46,981 nt of DNA from Hyphomicrobiales bacterium (GTDB lineage: Bacteria; Pseudomonadota; Alphaproteobacteria; Rhizobiales; Devosiaceae), in assembly GCA_900470445.1 (NCBI GenBank), contig UCAU01000040.1:1-46981 (forward strand). Reading direction: 5' to 3'. Of this stretch, positions 17,621 through 25,318 are shown in pieces. Numbering within the stretch: the stretch's first letter is position 1; each line of letters starts with the position of its first letter. Position numbers and translations under genes: made by a program. The notes under the pieces are model-generated. The model was given only the letters and a program-made list of their open reading frames with translations. It did no database searches and was not told the DNA's origin.

Positions 17621-18078
17621 ATGGCTGACGCAAGCCTTGGAGAAATGATCGGACCTGCGGTCGTTCTGATGGGAGCGGCGGTGGTCGCCGTTCCCTTGTT
17701 CCGCCGCCTTGGTCTTGGCTCGGTTCTCGGCTATTTCGCTGCCGGACTTCTGGTGGGCCCCTCGGTACTGGGCCTGTTCACCGACGCCCAGTCGATCTTC
17801 CATTTCTCCGAGCTCGGGGTCGTGATGTTCCTGTTCGTGATCGGGCTGGAGATGCGACCTGTTAAGCTCTGGGCAATGCGCGGACAGATCTTCGGCACTT
17901 TCCACCATCGGAGGTGGAAGAGGCTACGGCAGACATTCGGCGTCGCGACAGTGAACGCCTATCCGAGCAGGTGCAGGGAGACGACATGTCCGGCCTTGAC
18001 CGCCTGCACACAAACCCCGCTCCGGAGCCGCTCGGCACGGGGCGGGCGCCGGCCAAACAGTCCGGTGAAGCGGGCTGA
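17621..18078 (+). pseudogene. Kef-type K+/H+ antiporter, internal deletion
   Basis: Codons 1-93 are a good KefB/KefC N-terminus: RLGLGSVLGYFAAGLLVGPSVLGLFTDAQSIFHFSELGVVMFLFVIGLEMRP ... RGQIFG. At about 17897-17905 the match stops. In another frame the sequence at once reads PPSEVEEATADIRRRDSERLSEQVQGDDM and ends with a TGA at 18078, which resembles the extreme C-terminus of the same family. A block of roughly 1.4 kb (most of the transport domain and TrkA-N) is therefore gone, with a frame change. The intact protein would be near 600 aa. Not functional. Confidence 0.75.
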
Positions 18079-18152
18079 CCGCGATTACTCAACTTGCGCC
18101 TGTCTGTCCGAGGGCATGGCGCATGCCACCGGTGTTTTCAAAGGAGACGACC

Positions 18153-18989
18153 ATGGGCTTTGTCACGACCGACGACAACGTACAGATCTTCTACAAGGAT
18201 TGGGGTCCCAAGGACGCCCAACCAATCGTGTTCCATCACGGCTGGCCGCTCAGCTCCGACGACTGGGACGCCCAAATGCTCTTCTTTCTCTCGAAGGGCT
18301 TTCGCGTCGTAGCGCATGACCGACGCGGCCACGGACGCTCGGAACAGGTGGCCGACGGGCACGACATTGAGCACTATGCGGCCGACGCTTTCGCTGTCGC
18401 CAAGTCGCTAGCTCTCACCAATGCGGTTCACATCGGCCATTCGACGGGAGGCGGCGAAGTGGCCCGCTATGTTGCCAAGTTCGGCGGACCGGCGGGACGC
18501 GTTGCCAAGGCTGTTCTTGTTTCCGCCATTCCGCCGCTGATGCTCAAGACCGCTGCCAATGCCGAAGGAACGCCGATGGAAGTCTTCGACGGCTTCCGCG
18601 CGGCTCTGGCCGGCAACCGCGCCCAGTTCTTCCGGGACGTTCCTTCCGGCCCCTTCTACGGCTTCAATCGCGATGGCGCCCAAATCCATGAAGGCGTCAT
18701 CCAGAACTGGTGGCGGCAGGGCATGATGGGCAGCGCTAAGGCCCATTACGACGGCATAAAGGCCTTCTCGGAAACCGACCAGACCGAGGATCTGAAGGCC
18801 ATCACGGTGCCGACATTGGTGCTGCATGGTGAGGACGACCAGGTCGTACCCATCGCCGCGGCGGCCCTCAAGGCCGTCAAACTGCTGCCAAACGGCACGC
18901 TCAAGACATATCCCGGCTTTTCACATGGCATGCTCACAGTCAACGCGGACGTCCTGAACGCCGACCTTCTGGCCTTCGTCAACGGCTGA
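18153..18989 (+). CDS. Alpha/beta hydrolase of the cofactor-free haloperoxidase type
   Basis: 278 aa, ATG at 18153 with AAAGGAGA upstream. HHGWPLSSDDW (28-38, oxyanion), GHSTGGGE (95-102, Ser97 nucleophile), HGEDDQVVP (acid) and FSHGM (His) give the full catalytic triad. HGWP and GHSTGG are typical of non-haem chloroperoxidase/arylesterase proteins, which act as esterases or perhydrolases. Followed by a hairpin that probably ends the transcript. Confidence 0.88.
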   Translation: MGFVTTDDNVQIFYKDWGPKDAQPIVFHHGWPLSSDDWDAQMLFFLSKGFRVVAHDRRGHGRSEQVADGHDIEHYAADAFAVAKSLALTNAVHIGHSTGGGEVARYVAKFGGPAGRVAKAVLVSAIPPLMLKTAANAEGTPMEVFDGFRAALAGNRAQFFRDVPSGPFYGFNRDGAQIHEGVIQNWWRQGMMGSAKAHYDGIKAFSETDQTEDLKAITVPTLVLHGEDDQVVPIAAAALKAVKLLPNGTLKTYPGFSHGMLTVNADVLNADLLAFVNG

Positions 18990-18996
18990 CGTCCTA

Positions 18997-19018
18997 GGAC
19001 GGGGCCTCGGTCCCGTCC
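18997..19018 (+). terminator. Hairpin after the alpha/beta hydrolase
   Basis: GGACGGG ... CCCGTCC with extension through GCC/GGT (one G-T pair), eight bases after the stop. No T-run follows, so efficiency is uncertain. Confidence 0.5.
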
Positions 19019-19089
19019 CTCACCTATGGTCGGATCGGCAATATCCGCTGCCGGCGAGCACGTCGTCGCATCGAGACAGGAACAGCCAT

Positions 19090-19257
19090 ATGGCGGAAAC
19101 GACAAAGCGGCCAAACGGCGTCCGCAGCTACATCGCGGATACGCTAGCCTTGCTTTTGTTCTTCACCACGACCGGAATCATCAACGAGCGCTTCATCGCC
19201 GGCATGACATGGGAGTAGGTCTTGCACGCACGCCTCCTGGGCCACGGCGATGACTGA
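19090..19257 (+). pseudogene. AlaE-like L-alanine exporter remnant with in-frame amber
   Basis: ATG at 19090. The frame reads 42 residues including VRSYIADTLALLLF and INERFIAGMTWE, which match the N-terminus of the AlaE exporter family (about 150 aa). It meets TAG at 19216 exactly where the family usually has Gln, then continues VLHARLLG, as expected, before diverging and stopping at 19257. A CAG to TAG change plus loss of the last two thirds is the simplest reading. Confidence 0.55.
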
Positions 19258-19392
19258 TCTCACGTTTTCGACCCGATCGACCAACGCCTGCTGCTCGGTC
19301 TTGTTGACCTCGAACGCACCTGCCGTGCCAGCTCCGCTCAAGGCGCGAGTGGGTAGGTACCTTCTCATTTTAACCTTCAGGAGCTCGCCTTC

Positions 19393-19740
19393 ATGCCACT
19401 ACGCAAGGTCGCTATTTCGCAAGCGCAATTTGAACGTTCACCTGATCAGGACGCCGATATTTTCACAGCTGACATGATCGGTCATGACGAAGGTGCGCCC
19501 GTGACCATTGGTTTCGGACGCTATGGACCTCACCAGGAGCTCAACGAAACCATGCTGGTGGACGATGTCATGATGGTGATCGCAGGCCACCTCACCGTAA
19601 CCGGCGGGAATGGAAGTGTGACCGCTGGTCCTGGTGAGGTCGTCCATATGCCTAAAGGCGAAAGAATCCAGATTCGGTCGCACGAGCATGGCGCCACAAC
19701 GGCCTATGTGACCTATCCCCATTGGAAAGATGCCAGGTAG
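19393..19740 (+). CDS. EutQ-like cupin protein
   Basis: 115 aa single cupin; CAGGAG nine bases before the ATG. GFGRYGPHQELNETMLVDDVMMVIAGHLTVTG and GEVVHMPKGERIQIRSHEHG give the two cupin boxes, with the EutQ-like ELNETMLVDD element. EutQ proteins serve ethanolamine use, but no other eut gene is here, so a general small-molecule cupin is as likely. It faces the SDR gene tail to tail across a double hairpin. Confidence 0.7.
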   Translation: MPLRKVAISQAQFERSPDQDADIFTADMIGHDEGAPVTIGFGRYGPHQELNETMLVDDVMMVIAGHLTVTGGNGSVTAGPGEVVHMPKGERIQIRSHEHGATTAYVTYPHWKDAR

Positions 19741-19873
19741 AGCAATGCACCGCCGCAAACCGTTGAGCTTAGGTGCGGCCGCAACAAGCATCGGCTGCAA
19801 ACCGATCCGCACAATTCTTCCCACCGTTGTGCACGACCACGCGATGCGCACGATGTGCGGGGCGTGCCGTTCA

Positions 19874-19929
19874 GCGCCCCTTCGGGCGCGACGACATCGG
19901 GATGCAGCCTTTTTGATGCAATCCCGATG
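19874..19929. terminator. Two adjacent hairpins between convergent genes
   Basis: GCGCCC-CTTC-GGGCGC at 19874-19889, then CATCGGGAT (19895-19903) pairing with ATCCCGATG (19921-19929) plus a GCA/TGC extension and a T-rich loop. They lie between the cupin end (19740) and the SDR end (19970), which suits bidirectional termination. Confidence 0.55.
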
Positions 19930-19969
19930 CCTGACAAGACGACCGATAGGCGTCCTTGTGTCCTCTGGC

Positions 19970-20710
19970 TTAGGCGTTCGCGCCCCCATCCACCGCAACA
20001 ACACTCCCTGTCATCATGCTCGCCGAAGGGCTGGCAAGAAACGCTACGACATTGGCGATTTCGCGTGGATCGGCAAAGCGCCCTAGCGAGGTCAAATTAC
20101 GCTGGAAATCAGCTCCAGCGCCATCTGCGGGATTTGACTCCGTGTCAGTCGATCCCGTGGCGATCAGGTTCACCGTTATACCCTTTGGCCCGAGCTCGCG
20201 GGACAATCCGCGTGTGAACGAAAGCAATGCCGATTTCGACATGGCATAGGCGGTTACGCCAGGAAACGGGACGCGGTCTCCTAGACCTGATCCTATCGAG
20301 ATAATGCGACCGCCTTCGGGCAGGTAAGGAATTGCGGCTTGCGAGAAGGCAAGGGGCGCTCGCACATTGATGTCCATCAATGTCTGATACTGCGTGAGAT
20401 CGATGTCAGCGATCGGCCCGGAAAGACCGATGGCTGCACTGTTGACGAGAATATCAAGCCCACCGAGCGCCTGGGCCGTGGCCTCGACTGCCCGTTTGAT
20501 CGCATCGGTGTCAGCGCTGTCGGCTTGCACGGCCAGGCCGCGGCGGCCCAGGGCCTCGATAGACGAAACAACCGCGCTCGCTCGTTCGGCCGAATTAAGA
20601 TAGGTGATGGCGACATCGGCTCCATGCTCGGCCAGCACCAGCGCGATCGCAGCGCCAATGCCGCGGGAGCCACCGGTGACAAGAGCTCGCTTGCCCGTGA
20701 GTTCAATCAT
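19970..20710 (-). CDS. SDR-family oxidoreductase
   Basis: 246 aa from the ATG at 20710. Cofactor motif TGGSRGIG (11-18), NSAAIG, catalytic Ser in IISIGSGLG and YAMSK, and the C-terminal GSVVAVDGGANA are the classical short-chain dehydrogenase pattern, closest in general look to FabG-like 3-oxoacyl reductases. Substrate unknown. It lies downstream of the epoxide-hydrolase-like gene, separated by a hairpin, and the two are probably co-transcribed. Confidence 0.88.
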   Translation of the reverse strand: MIELTGKRALVTGGSRGIGAAIALVLAEHGADVAITYLNSAERASAVVSSIEALGRRGLAVQADSADTDAIKRAVEATAQALGGLDILVNSAAIGLSGPIADIDLTQYQTLMDINVRAPLAFSQAAIPYLPEGGRIISIGSGLGDRVPFPGVTAYAMSKSALLSFTRGLSRELGPKGITVNLIATGSTDTESNPADGAGADFQRNLTSLGRFADPREIANVVAFLASPSASMMTGSVVAVDGGANA

Positions 20711-20730
20711 TTCATCTTCTTTCATTTTGG

Positions 20731-20756
20731 GGGTGGCTCTAGATCGAGTGCCACCC
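20731..20756 (-). terminator. Hairpin between epoxide hydrolase-like gene and SDR
   Basis: GGGTGGC (20731-20737) and GCCACCC (20750-20756) form a perfect 7-bp stem with a 12-nt loop in the 53-base gap. On the minus strand it is followed by CCCAAAATG with no T-run, so partial termination or message processing is more likely than a full stop. Confidence 0.45.
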
Positions 20757-20763
20757 TGAATTT

Positions 20764-21870
20764 TCAAAGGCCTGCCAGGAAGTCGATGAGCGCCTTATTC
20801 ACCTCGTCAGGCGCCTCGATCTGGATCCAGTGGCCGACATTTTCGAGCCTGACTTGATCGACGAGGTTCGGCTGCAATGCGCGCAGCTCTTCCAGGGTCG
20901 GAGGATCGGGATGATACATTCGGCTCAAACCATCCTCTGCACCCCAGATGTAGAGCGACGGCTGCCGGAGGGTGACGTCTTTATAAGCGGCCATCAGTTC
21001 GAAGGTTTTGGGAAAGGCGCGGTAGTAGTTCATTCCGCCGCGAAAGCCGGTCTGGGTAAACGCCTCGATATTGTGGCGGACGTATTCGGGATCGGCCCAT
21101 TCCGGCACCTCAACCGGTGAGGGTCGAAGCATGTGAAGTTCGGGATTGAGTGGATCCCAGCCCTCGGAAACTTCTGGGCTACCAGAAAGCCAGTAGAGAA
21201 TGCTCGGAATTGATTGCGCGGCATCGGAAAACTTGGTTTCACTTCCCTCTGCGGCCATTGCGAAGCCGTAATAGACATCCTGCAATCCCTGATTGCGGAT
21301 GATATCGTCAAAACTGATGTCGCCGCGCGGATAGATCGGAATGGCAAGACTGACGAGGGCAGTAAACCTGTCAGGCCGCAGGAGCGCCGCCATTTGCGAC
21401 TGGTAGGCGCCCCAGTCGTGACCGACGATCACAGCGGTTTCGATGGAGAGCGCGTCGAGCACGCTTACGAGGTCACCTGTAAGATGAAGGGCCGTGTACT
21501 GGTCAGCGGCTTCTGGGGCATAGCTTTGGCCGTAGCCGCGCATATCCAGCGCCACTGCGCGATAACCGGCCTCGGCGACCGCCTCCATCTGGCTGCTCCA
21601 GGTTGCAGCAGTGTCGGGAAATCCGTGCACGAAGAGGACCGCAGGACCTTTGCCCTGTTCGATGACGTGGAACTGGCCGTAGCCGGCGTCCACCATATGC
21701 TCGCGGACTGGCGGGGGTGCATCCACTTCGCCGGCCAAAGTAGAAAAAGGCGCCAGTGCCAGCACTATGCCGAAGACCAACGATGTTTGCAGGAGGCGCC
21801 GCCTTGAGATCACGCTGTCGGCACGGTTGAAAGTTAGCGCATCGGCGTTGCGAAGACTACGAATTGACAT
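20764..21870 (-). CDS. Exported epoxide hydrolase-like alpha/beta hydrolase
   Basis: 368 aa. SRRRLLQTSLVFGIVLALAPFSTLAG (22-47) looks like a Tat signal peptide. The mature domain has FVHGFPD (oxyanion), RGYGQS, GHDWGA with Asp152 as nucleophile, lid region RGGMNYYR, WGAEDG and GHWIQIEAPDEVN. An Asp nucleophile with lid tyrosines fits epoxide hydrolases or haloalkane dehalogenase relatives; the HGFPD/GHDWGA pair favours epoxide hydrolase. Periplasmic location is inferred. It is divergent from the AraC gene across 145 bases, which suggests AraC control. Confidence 0.85.
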   Translation of the reverse strand: MSIRSLRNADALTFNRADSVISRRRLLQTSLVFGIVLALAPFSTLAGEVDAPPPVREHMVDAGYGQFHVIEQGKGPAVLFVHGFPDTAATWSSQMEAVAEAGYRAVALDMRGYGQSYAPEAADQYTALHLTGDLVSVLDALSIETAVIVGHDWGAYQSQMAALLRPDRFTALVSLAIPIYPRGDISFDDIIRNQGLQDVYYGFAMAAEGSETKFSDAAQSIPSILYWLSGSPEVSEGWDPLNPELHMLRPSPVEVPEWADPEYVRHNIEAFTQTGFRGGMNYYRAFPKTFELMAAYKDVTLRQPSLYIWGAEDGLSRMYHPDPPTLEELRALQPNLVDQVRLENVGHWIQIEAPDEVNKALIDFLAGL

Positions 21871-22015
21871 GAGTTGTATCCTGAGCAGGAACGGGTGCCC
21901 GCCACTCGTCGGCAGGGTCGTTCGTTGGGCGCCAAAATAAGCCTGAGCCCGCGAAGTGACATTGCTGATCTGACCTTAGTCTTGCACAATCCTGCCAATT
22001 GACTATCTTCAGGCC

Positions 22016-22897
22016 ATGCTTGACACGCTTAATCCGACAGACCGCCTTCTCGCCGACATCGCTCCTTTTCTCGTCTCAAATCCGGAGAAGATGGGCCAGT
22101 CGACTCCCGTGCCGCGCTTGACCGTGTGGACCAGCGCCTATGACACCCGGCCGACTGCTGCGGTGTTCGAGCCTATGTTTTACGCGGTATTGAGCGGCAC
22201 CAAGGTACTGATCATGGGCGCCAATCGCTTCGATTTGCTGGCCGGCGCCTGCGCAACTTCGTCCTTTGGCCTTCCCTATACACACCAATTGACCAAGCCG
22301 TCGCCGGACTTGCCCTATGTGGGGATTAGTCTACATCTGGACGCCGACCTGCTGACGCGCGTTATGCTCGATATGCCCACGTCCCACCATCGTTGGACCT
22401 GCGCCGTCGCCGCGGCGGAACTCAATGGCCCGGTCGAGGAGGCATTCGCGCGGCTTGTGGGGTTGGTGAACACGCCAGCTGATGTTGGCATGCTTGCGCC
22501 CCACTACGAAGCCGAACTCTACTATCGCCTTTTGCAGAGCCCGATGGGCGATACGCTCCGCCAGGTCAGCCAGCGCAACGAGCGGTTCCAACAGCTCAAG
22601 ACGGCGGCCGATTGGCTCGCAGCTAACTACAGCAAGCCGGTTGTCATTCCTGAACTCGCCGCTGCAGCGGGCATGAGCTCGACCTCTTTTCACCGGCATT
22701 TCAAGGCCGTGACTGGCCACAGCCCTCTGCTGTTCCAGCGCAAGGTGCGCCTCATGGAAGCGAGAAAGCTCCTTGGCGCCGGTAGCGCCAGCGTATCTCA
22801 GGTCGCCTACGAGGTAGGCTACCTCAGTCCCGCGCAATTCAGCCGCGAGTACAAAAGCATGTTTGGAAGCTCGCCTAAGGCCGATCTGCAACGCTAG
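22016..22897 (+). CDS. AraC-family transcriptional regulator
   Basis: 293 aa with an N-terminal AraC_N-type ligand domain (TVWTSAYDTRP, FEPMFYAVLSGTKVLIMG, SSFGLPYTHQLTKPSPDLPYVGISLHLD) and a C-terminal double HTH (AAAAGMSSTSFHRHFKAVTGHSPLLFQRKVRL; VSQVAYEVGYLSPAQFSREYKSMFG). This subgroup often sits next to an alcohol dehydrogenase, SDR or hydrolase gene it activates. Here the divergent epoxide-hydrolase-SDR pair is the obvious target. Confidence 0.9.
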   Translation: MLDTLNPTDRLLADIAPFLVSNPEKMGQSTPVPRLTVWTSAYDTRPTAAVFEPMFYAVLSGTKVLIMGANRFDLLAGACATSSFGLPYTHQLTKPSPDLPYVGISLHLDADLLTRVMLDMPTSHHRWTCAVAAAELNGPVEEAFARLVGLVNTPADVGMLAPHYEAELYYRLLQSPMGDTLRQVSQRNERFQQLKTAADWLAANYSKPVVIPELAAAAGMSSTSFHRHFKAVTGHSPLLFQRKVRLMEARKLLGAGSASVSQVAYEVGYLSPAQFSREYKSMFGSSPKADLQR

Positions 22898-23008
22898 CCT
22901 GGCCGGGAGTTCGTTCGACCTGCTGGTCAATGCTCGCAAGCGGACCTGGGCTGGGTCCGAAGAAGAACGCATACCGCGCGCCCAGGGGCGCCTTCTGGCC
23001 TGTCGGTG

Positions 23009-23022
23009 GATTCGCATAATAT
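23009..23022 (+). repeat. Left copy of 14-bp direct repeat GATTCGCATAATAT
   Basis: Exact match to 40988-41001 in the same orientation. The two copies bracket the complete sugar locus. TTCGCATAAT resembles one half of Xer/dif-like recombination sites, but the second arm is not evident. This copy lies at the end of a decayed reading frame on the minus strand. Confidence 0.4.
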
Positions 23023-23190
23023 AGGTCGTGGAACTTCCATCTTGAGGTCGTCAGAGGTCCGTCCGGTTTTAAGATCCAGGAATTCGATAGCGGGATAGCT
23101 AAGGCCGGTTTCCGAGACTAGGAGTGCGGGCGTGGTGTGTTCAATGAGCGGTTGATGTGCCCACGTCCCGCCGTCCCAAGCGATGAGGTG
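23020..23190 (-). pseudogene. Short protein-coding remnant, BNR-repeat-like
   Basis: 57 codons without start or stop read like real protein: HLIAWDGGTWAHQPLIEHT, then LLVSETGLSYPAIEFLDLKTG. The W-D-G-x-x-W and E-T-G pattern recalls BNR/beta-propeller proteins linked to polysaccharide breakdown, but I cannot name the family. The frame ends in the direct repeat at 23009-23022. It may be what remained after the sugar locus entered. Confidence 0.35.
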
Positions 23191-23227
23191 CCTATTCGAG
23201 TAAGAAAACGCTCAACATTCGACCTTG

Positions 23228-23267
23228 CCAAATTCAATGTATTCTGTAATGCATACATTGAATTTGG
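23228..23267. promoter_or_regulatory. Operator-like 15-bp perfect inverted repeat
   Basis: CCAAATTCAATGTAT (23228-23242) and ATACATTGAATTTGG (23253-23267) are exact reverse complements around a 10-base spacer. It sits just before the ribosome site of the first GH-like gene. A dimeric regulator, perhaps one of the two GntR proteins of the locus, is the likely ligand. A transcribed hairpin is the alternative. Confidence 0.65.
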
Positions 23268-23276
23268 GAGGTGGAT

Positions 23277-24314
23277 TTGACTGAAACTGTGGTGTCGATC
23301 GAGACAACGAAATTTTGTGTGAACGGCAAGCCAACCCATCAAGGGCGCTCGTGGAAGGGTCTCTCGATCGAAGGTCACCTGTTCAACTCGCGCATGGTGC
23401 AGGCTCTCTCGGACGATGAGAATCCAGCAACAAGGGGCGTCTGGATGTATCCGGATGGCGAGGATTTTACGGCCGAGCGCAACAATCGGGAGTTTCTCGC
23501 CGCACTCAAGGATTACCGGACCCATGGCCTCGATGCGGTGGGGATCAACATGCAGGCTGGCAGTCCGCAGGGCTACAGCGTCGTGCAGCCGTGGATCCTG
23601 ACCGGCTTCAACGCCGATGGCAGCCTGAAGCAGCCCTGGCTCGATCGGCTGGAACAGGTCATCGGCGAATGCGACAGGCTAGGCATGGTTGTCATTCTCG
23701 GGCTGTTCTATTGGAAGCAGACGCGCATTTTCGCCAGTGAAGAGGCCGTTCGAAATGCGGTGACCAACATGGTCGACTGGCTGGCGGCGCGTGATGCGCG
23801 CAATGTCCTGCTCGAGATCGGCAACGAGGTCGACCTACCCTTTGCCCAGCCCAATATCGAGGCTGCGCGCGGCGACGAGCTGATCAAGCTGGCGCAGGAG
23901 CGTTCGACCGGCAAGTTCAACACGCCCAGCGGGCGGCTGCTGGTGTCGACGAGCCTGGCGCATCCCACGCCCGTGAACGAAAAGATCATGGGCAGTGCCG
24001 ATTTTCTCCTGCTGCACGGCAACGGAACGCATCACCCTGACAGCGTCCGCGTCATGGTGCGCGCCAATCGGGCACAGCCCTATTATCGGCCCGTGCCCGT
24101 CATGATCAACGAAGACGACCACTTCGACTTCGACAAGCCCGACAACAACTTCGCCGCGGCGATCGGGGAGGACGTCTCCTGGGGCTATTTCGACTACCGC
24201 ATGAACCGTGAACGCTACGAGGACGGTTTCCAGTCGCTGCCAGTGGACTGGACCATCAACAGCGCCCGCAAGAAGGCGTTCTTCGGCCTGCTCAAGGACG
24301 TCACCGGTGCCTGA
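23277..24314 (+). CDS. Putative clan GH-A glycoside hydrolase, paralogue 1
   Basis: 345 aa. TTG at 23277 is chosen because GGGAGG ends five bases before it and the residue count to the shared KF.(V/I)NG motif then equals that of paralogue 2. It looks like a TIM barrel with candidate acid/base Glu184 in EIGNEVD and nucleophile Glu279 in VMINEDD, the usual clan GH-A Asn-Glu plus Glu arrangement. No signal peptide, so it should act on imported sugars. It is clearly related to the proteins at 34470-35573 and 37699-38763. I do not recognise a defined GH family. The ABM gene follows with an 8-base overlap. Confidence 0.65.
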   Translation: MTETVVSIETTKFCVNGKPTHQGRSWKGLSIEGHLFNSRMVQALSDDENPATRGVWMYPDGEDFTAERNNREFLAALKDYRTHGLDAVGINMQAGSPQGYSVVQPWILTGFNADGSLKQPWLDRLEQVIGECDRLGMVVILGLFYWKQTRIFASEEAVRNAVTNMVDWLAARDARNVLLEIGNEVDLPFAQPNIEAARGDELIKLAQERSTGKFNTPSGRLLVSTSLAHPTPVNEKIMGSADFLLLHGNGTHHPDSVRVMVRANRAQPYYRPVPVMINEDDHFDFDKPDNNFAAAIGEDVSWGYFDYRMNRERYEDGFQSLPVDWTINSARKKAFFGLLKDVTGA

Positions 24315-24615
24315 AGGCAAGGACGCGCGACTGGTCATCATCGTCGATCTGCTGATCGACGGTGACCGGGAGCACTTCCTACGCCTGCTGACCGAAAATG
24401 TCGCGGCGTCCCTGCGCGACGAGCCGGGATGCTACCAGTTCGATATCTGCATCGACCGCGCGGATACCAGCAAGCTCTTCCTTTATGAGGTTTACGAGGA
24501 CGACGCCGCTTTCGCCGCTCATCTGGCCTCGCCGCACTACACAGCGTTCGACGCACAGACCGCGGACATGATCCTGCGCAAGGATGTGCGGCGCTTGTGG
24601 ATTAGAGCTGGGTAA
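24307..24615 (+). CDS. Antibiotic biosynthesis monooxygenase (ABM) domain protein
   Basis: 102 aa with a GTG start inside the end of the GH-like gene. LVIIVDLLIDGDREHFLRLLTENVAASLRDEPGCYQFDICID and FLYEVYEDDAAFAAHLASPHYTAF are the ABM/YgiN-like ferredoxin fold, dimeric proteins that oxidise quinols or act as small lyases. In sugar-acid loci such genes are common but their reaction is rarely known. Its last 14 bases overlap the convergent GntR gene. Confidence 0.8.
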   Translation: MPEGKDARLVIIVDLLIDGDREHFLRLLTENVAASLRDEPGCYQFDICIDRADTSKLFLYEVYEDDAAFAAHLASPHYTAFDAQTADMILRKDVRRLWIRAG

Positions 24616-25318
24616 GTCCGAGCCGTTCAAGCAATTCGACCAGCATCTTGCCGGCGCGGCGGCGGTGATCCTCATGAATCCGTCGCGCTTCGACCGGATC
24701 GCCGCTGGCAATTGCGTCGACGAGAGCCGCATGTTCAATGACTGAATTCGTCGGCGTGGGTCGCAACTGCAGCGTCAGCATGCGGGCGCGATGGGCCTGG
24801 TCCCACAGCTGGCCCACCATCTGGATGAGCCTGGTATTGCCGCTCAAATGCACCAGTTGCGAGTGGAAGCGCTCGTCGGCCTCGGCCCAGCGGATGAGAT
24901 TGCCCGCCTCGAGCGCCTTGCCCATGTCGGCCACTGCAGCGCGCAACGAGGCCAGTGGGCGGGCCGCAATGCCCTTGCGGGCCACGGTTTCGGCGGCAAT
25001 GCCCTCGAGCGCTGTCAGAACGTCGTAGATATCGGCCATGTCGCGCGCCGAGACGGGCAAGACGCGCATGCCGTGCCGCGGCCGGATTTCGACCATGCCC
25101 TCCTGGCGCAGCCGTACCATAGCCTCGCGCACCGGCGTTCGGCTCATGTTGAGCCGGGCCGCGGCCTCCTGCTCCAGCATTTGCGCACCCGCGGGCAGGG
25201 CCCCGTCAAGGATCAGGCGCTTGAGCGCATCATAGGCCACATCGGCCTGGTTGGAGCGGTCGACCGGTGCGGCACTCTCAATCGATGACAATTCGTCGAC
25301 CCTGCTCGTGGGACTCAT
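24602..25318 (-). CDS. GntR-family regulator (FCD type), sugar locus
   Basis: 238 aa, ATG at 25318 with AGAGG upstream. N-terminal winged helix (DALKRLILDGALPAGAQMLEQEAAARLNMSRTPVREAMVRLRQEGMVEIRPRHGMRV) and C-terminal FCD domain with Asp/His metal ligands (EADERFHSQL, EHAALVDAI). Last gene of the leftward dehydrogenase operon; its start overlaps the Gfo/Idh gene by 41 bases. It probably responds to the imported sugar or a sugar-acid intermediate. Confidence 0.88.
   Translation of the reverse strand: MSPTSRVDELSSIESAAPVDRSNQADVAYDALKRLILDGALPAGAQMLEQEAAARLNMSRTPVREAMVRLRQEGMVEIRPRHGMRVLPVSARDMADIYDVLTALEGIAAETVARKGIAARPLASLRAAVADMGKALEAGNLIRWAEADERFHSQLVHLSGNTRLIQMVGQLWDQAHRARMLTLQLRPTPTNSVIEHAALVDAIASGDPVEARRIHEDHRRRAGKMLVELLERLGLTQL

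Noticed and set aside
19144..19368. 74-codon minus-strand frame
   Set aside because: Opposite the AlaE remnant and adjoining spacer; no family features.
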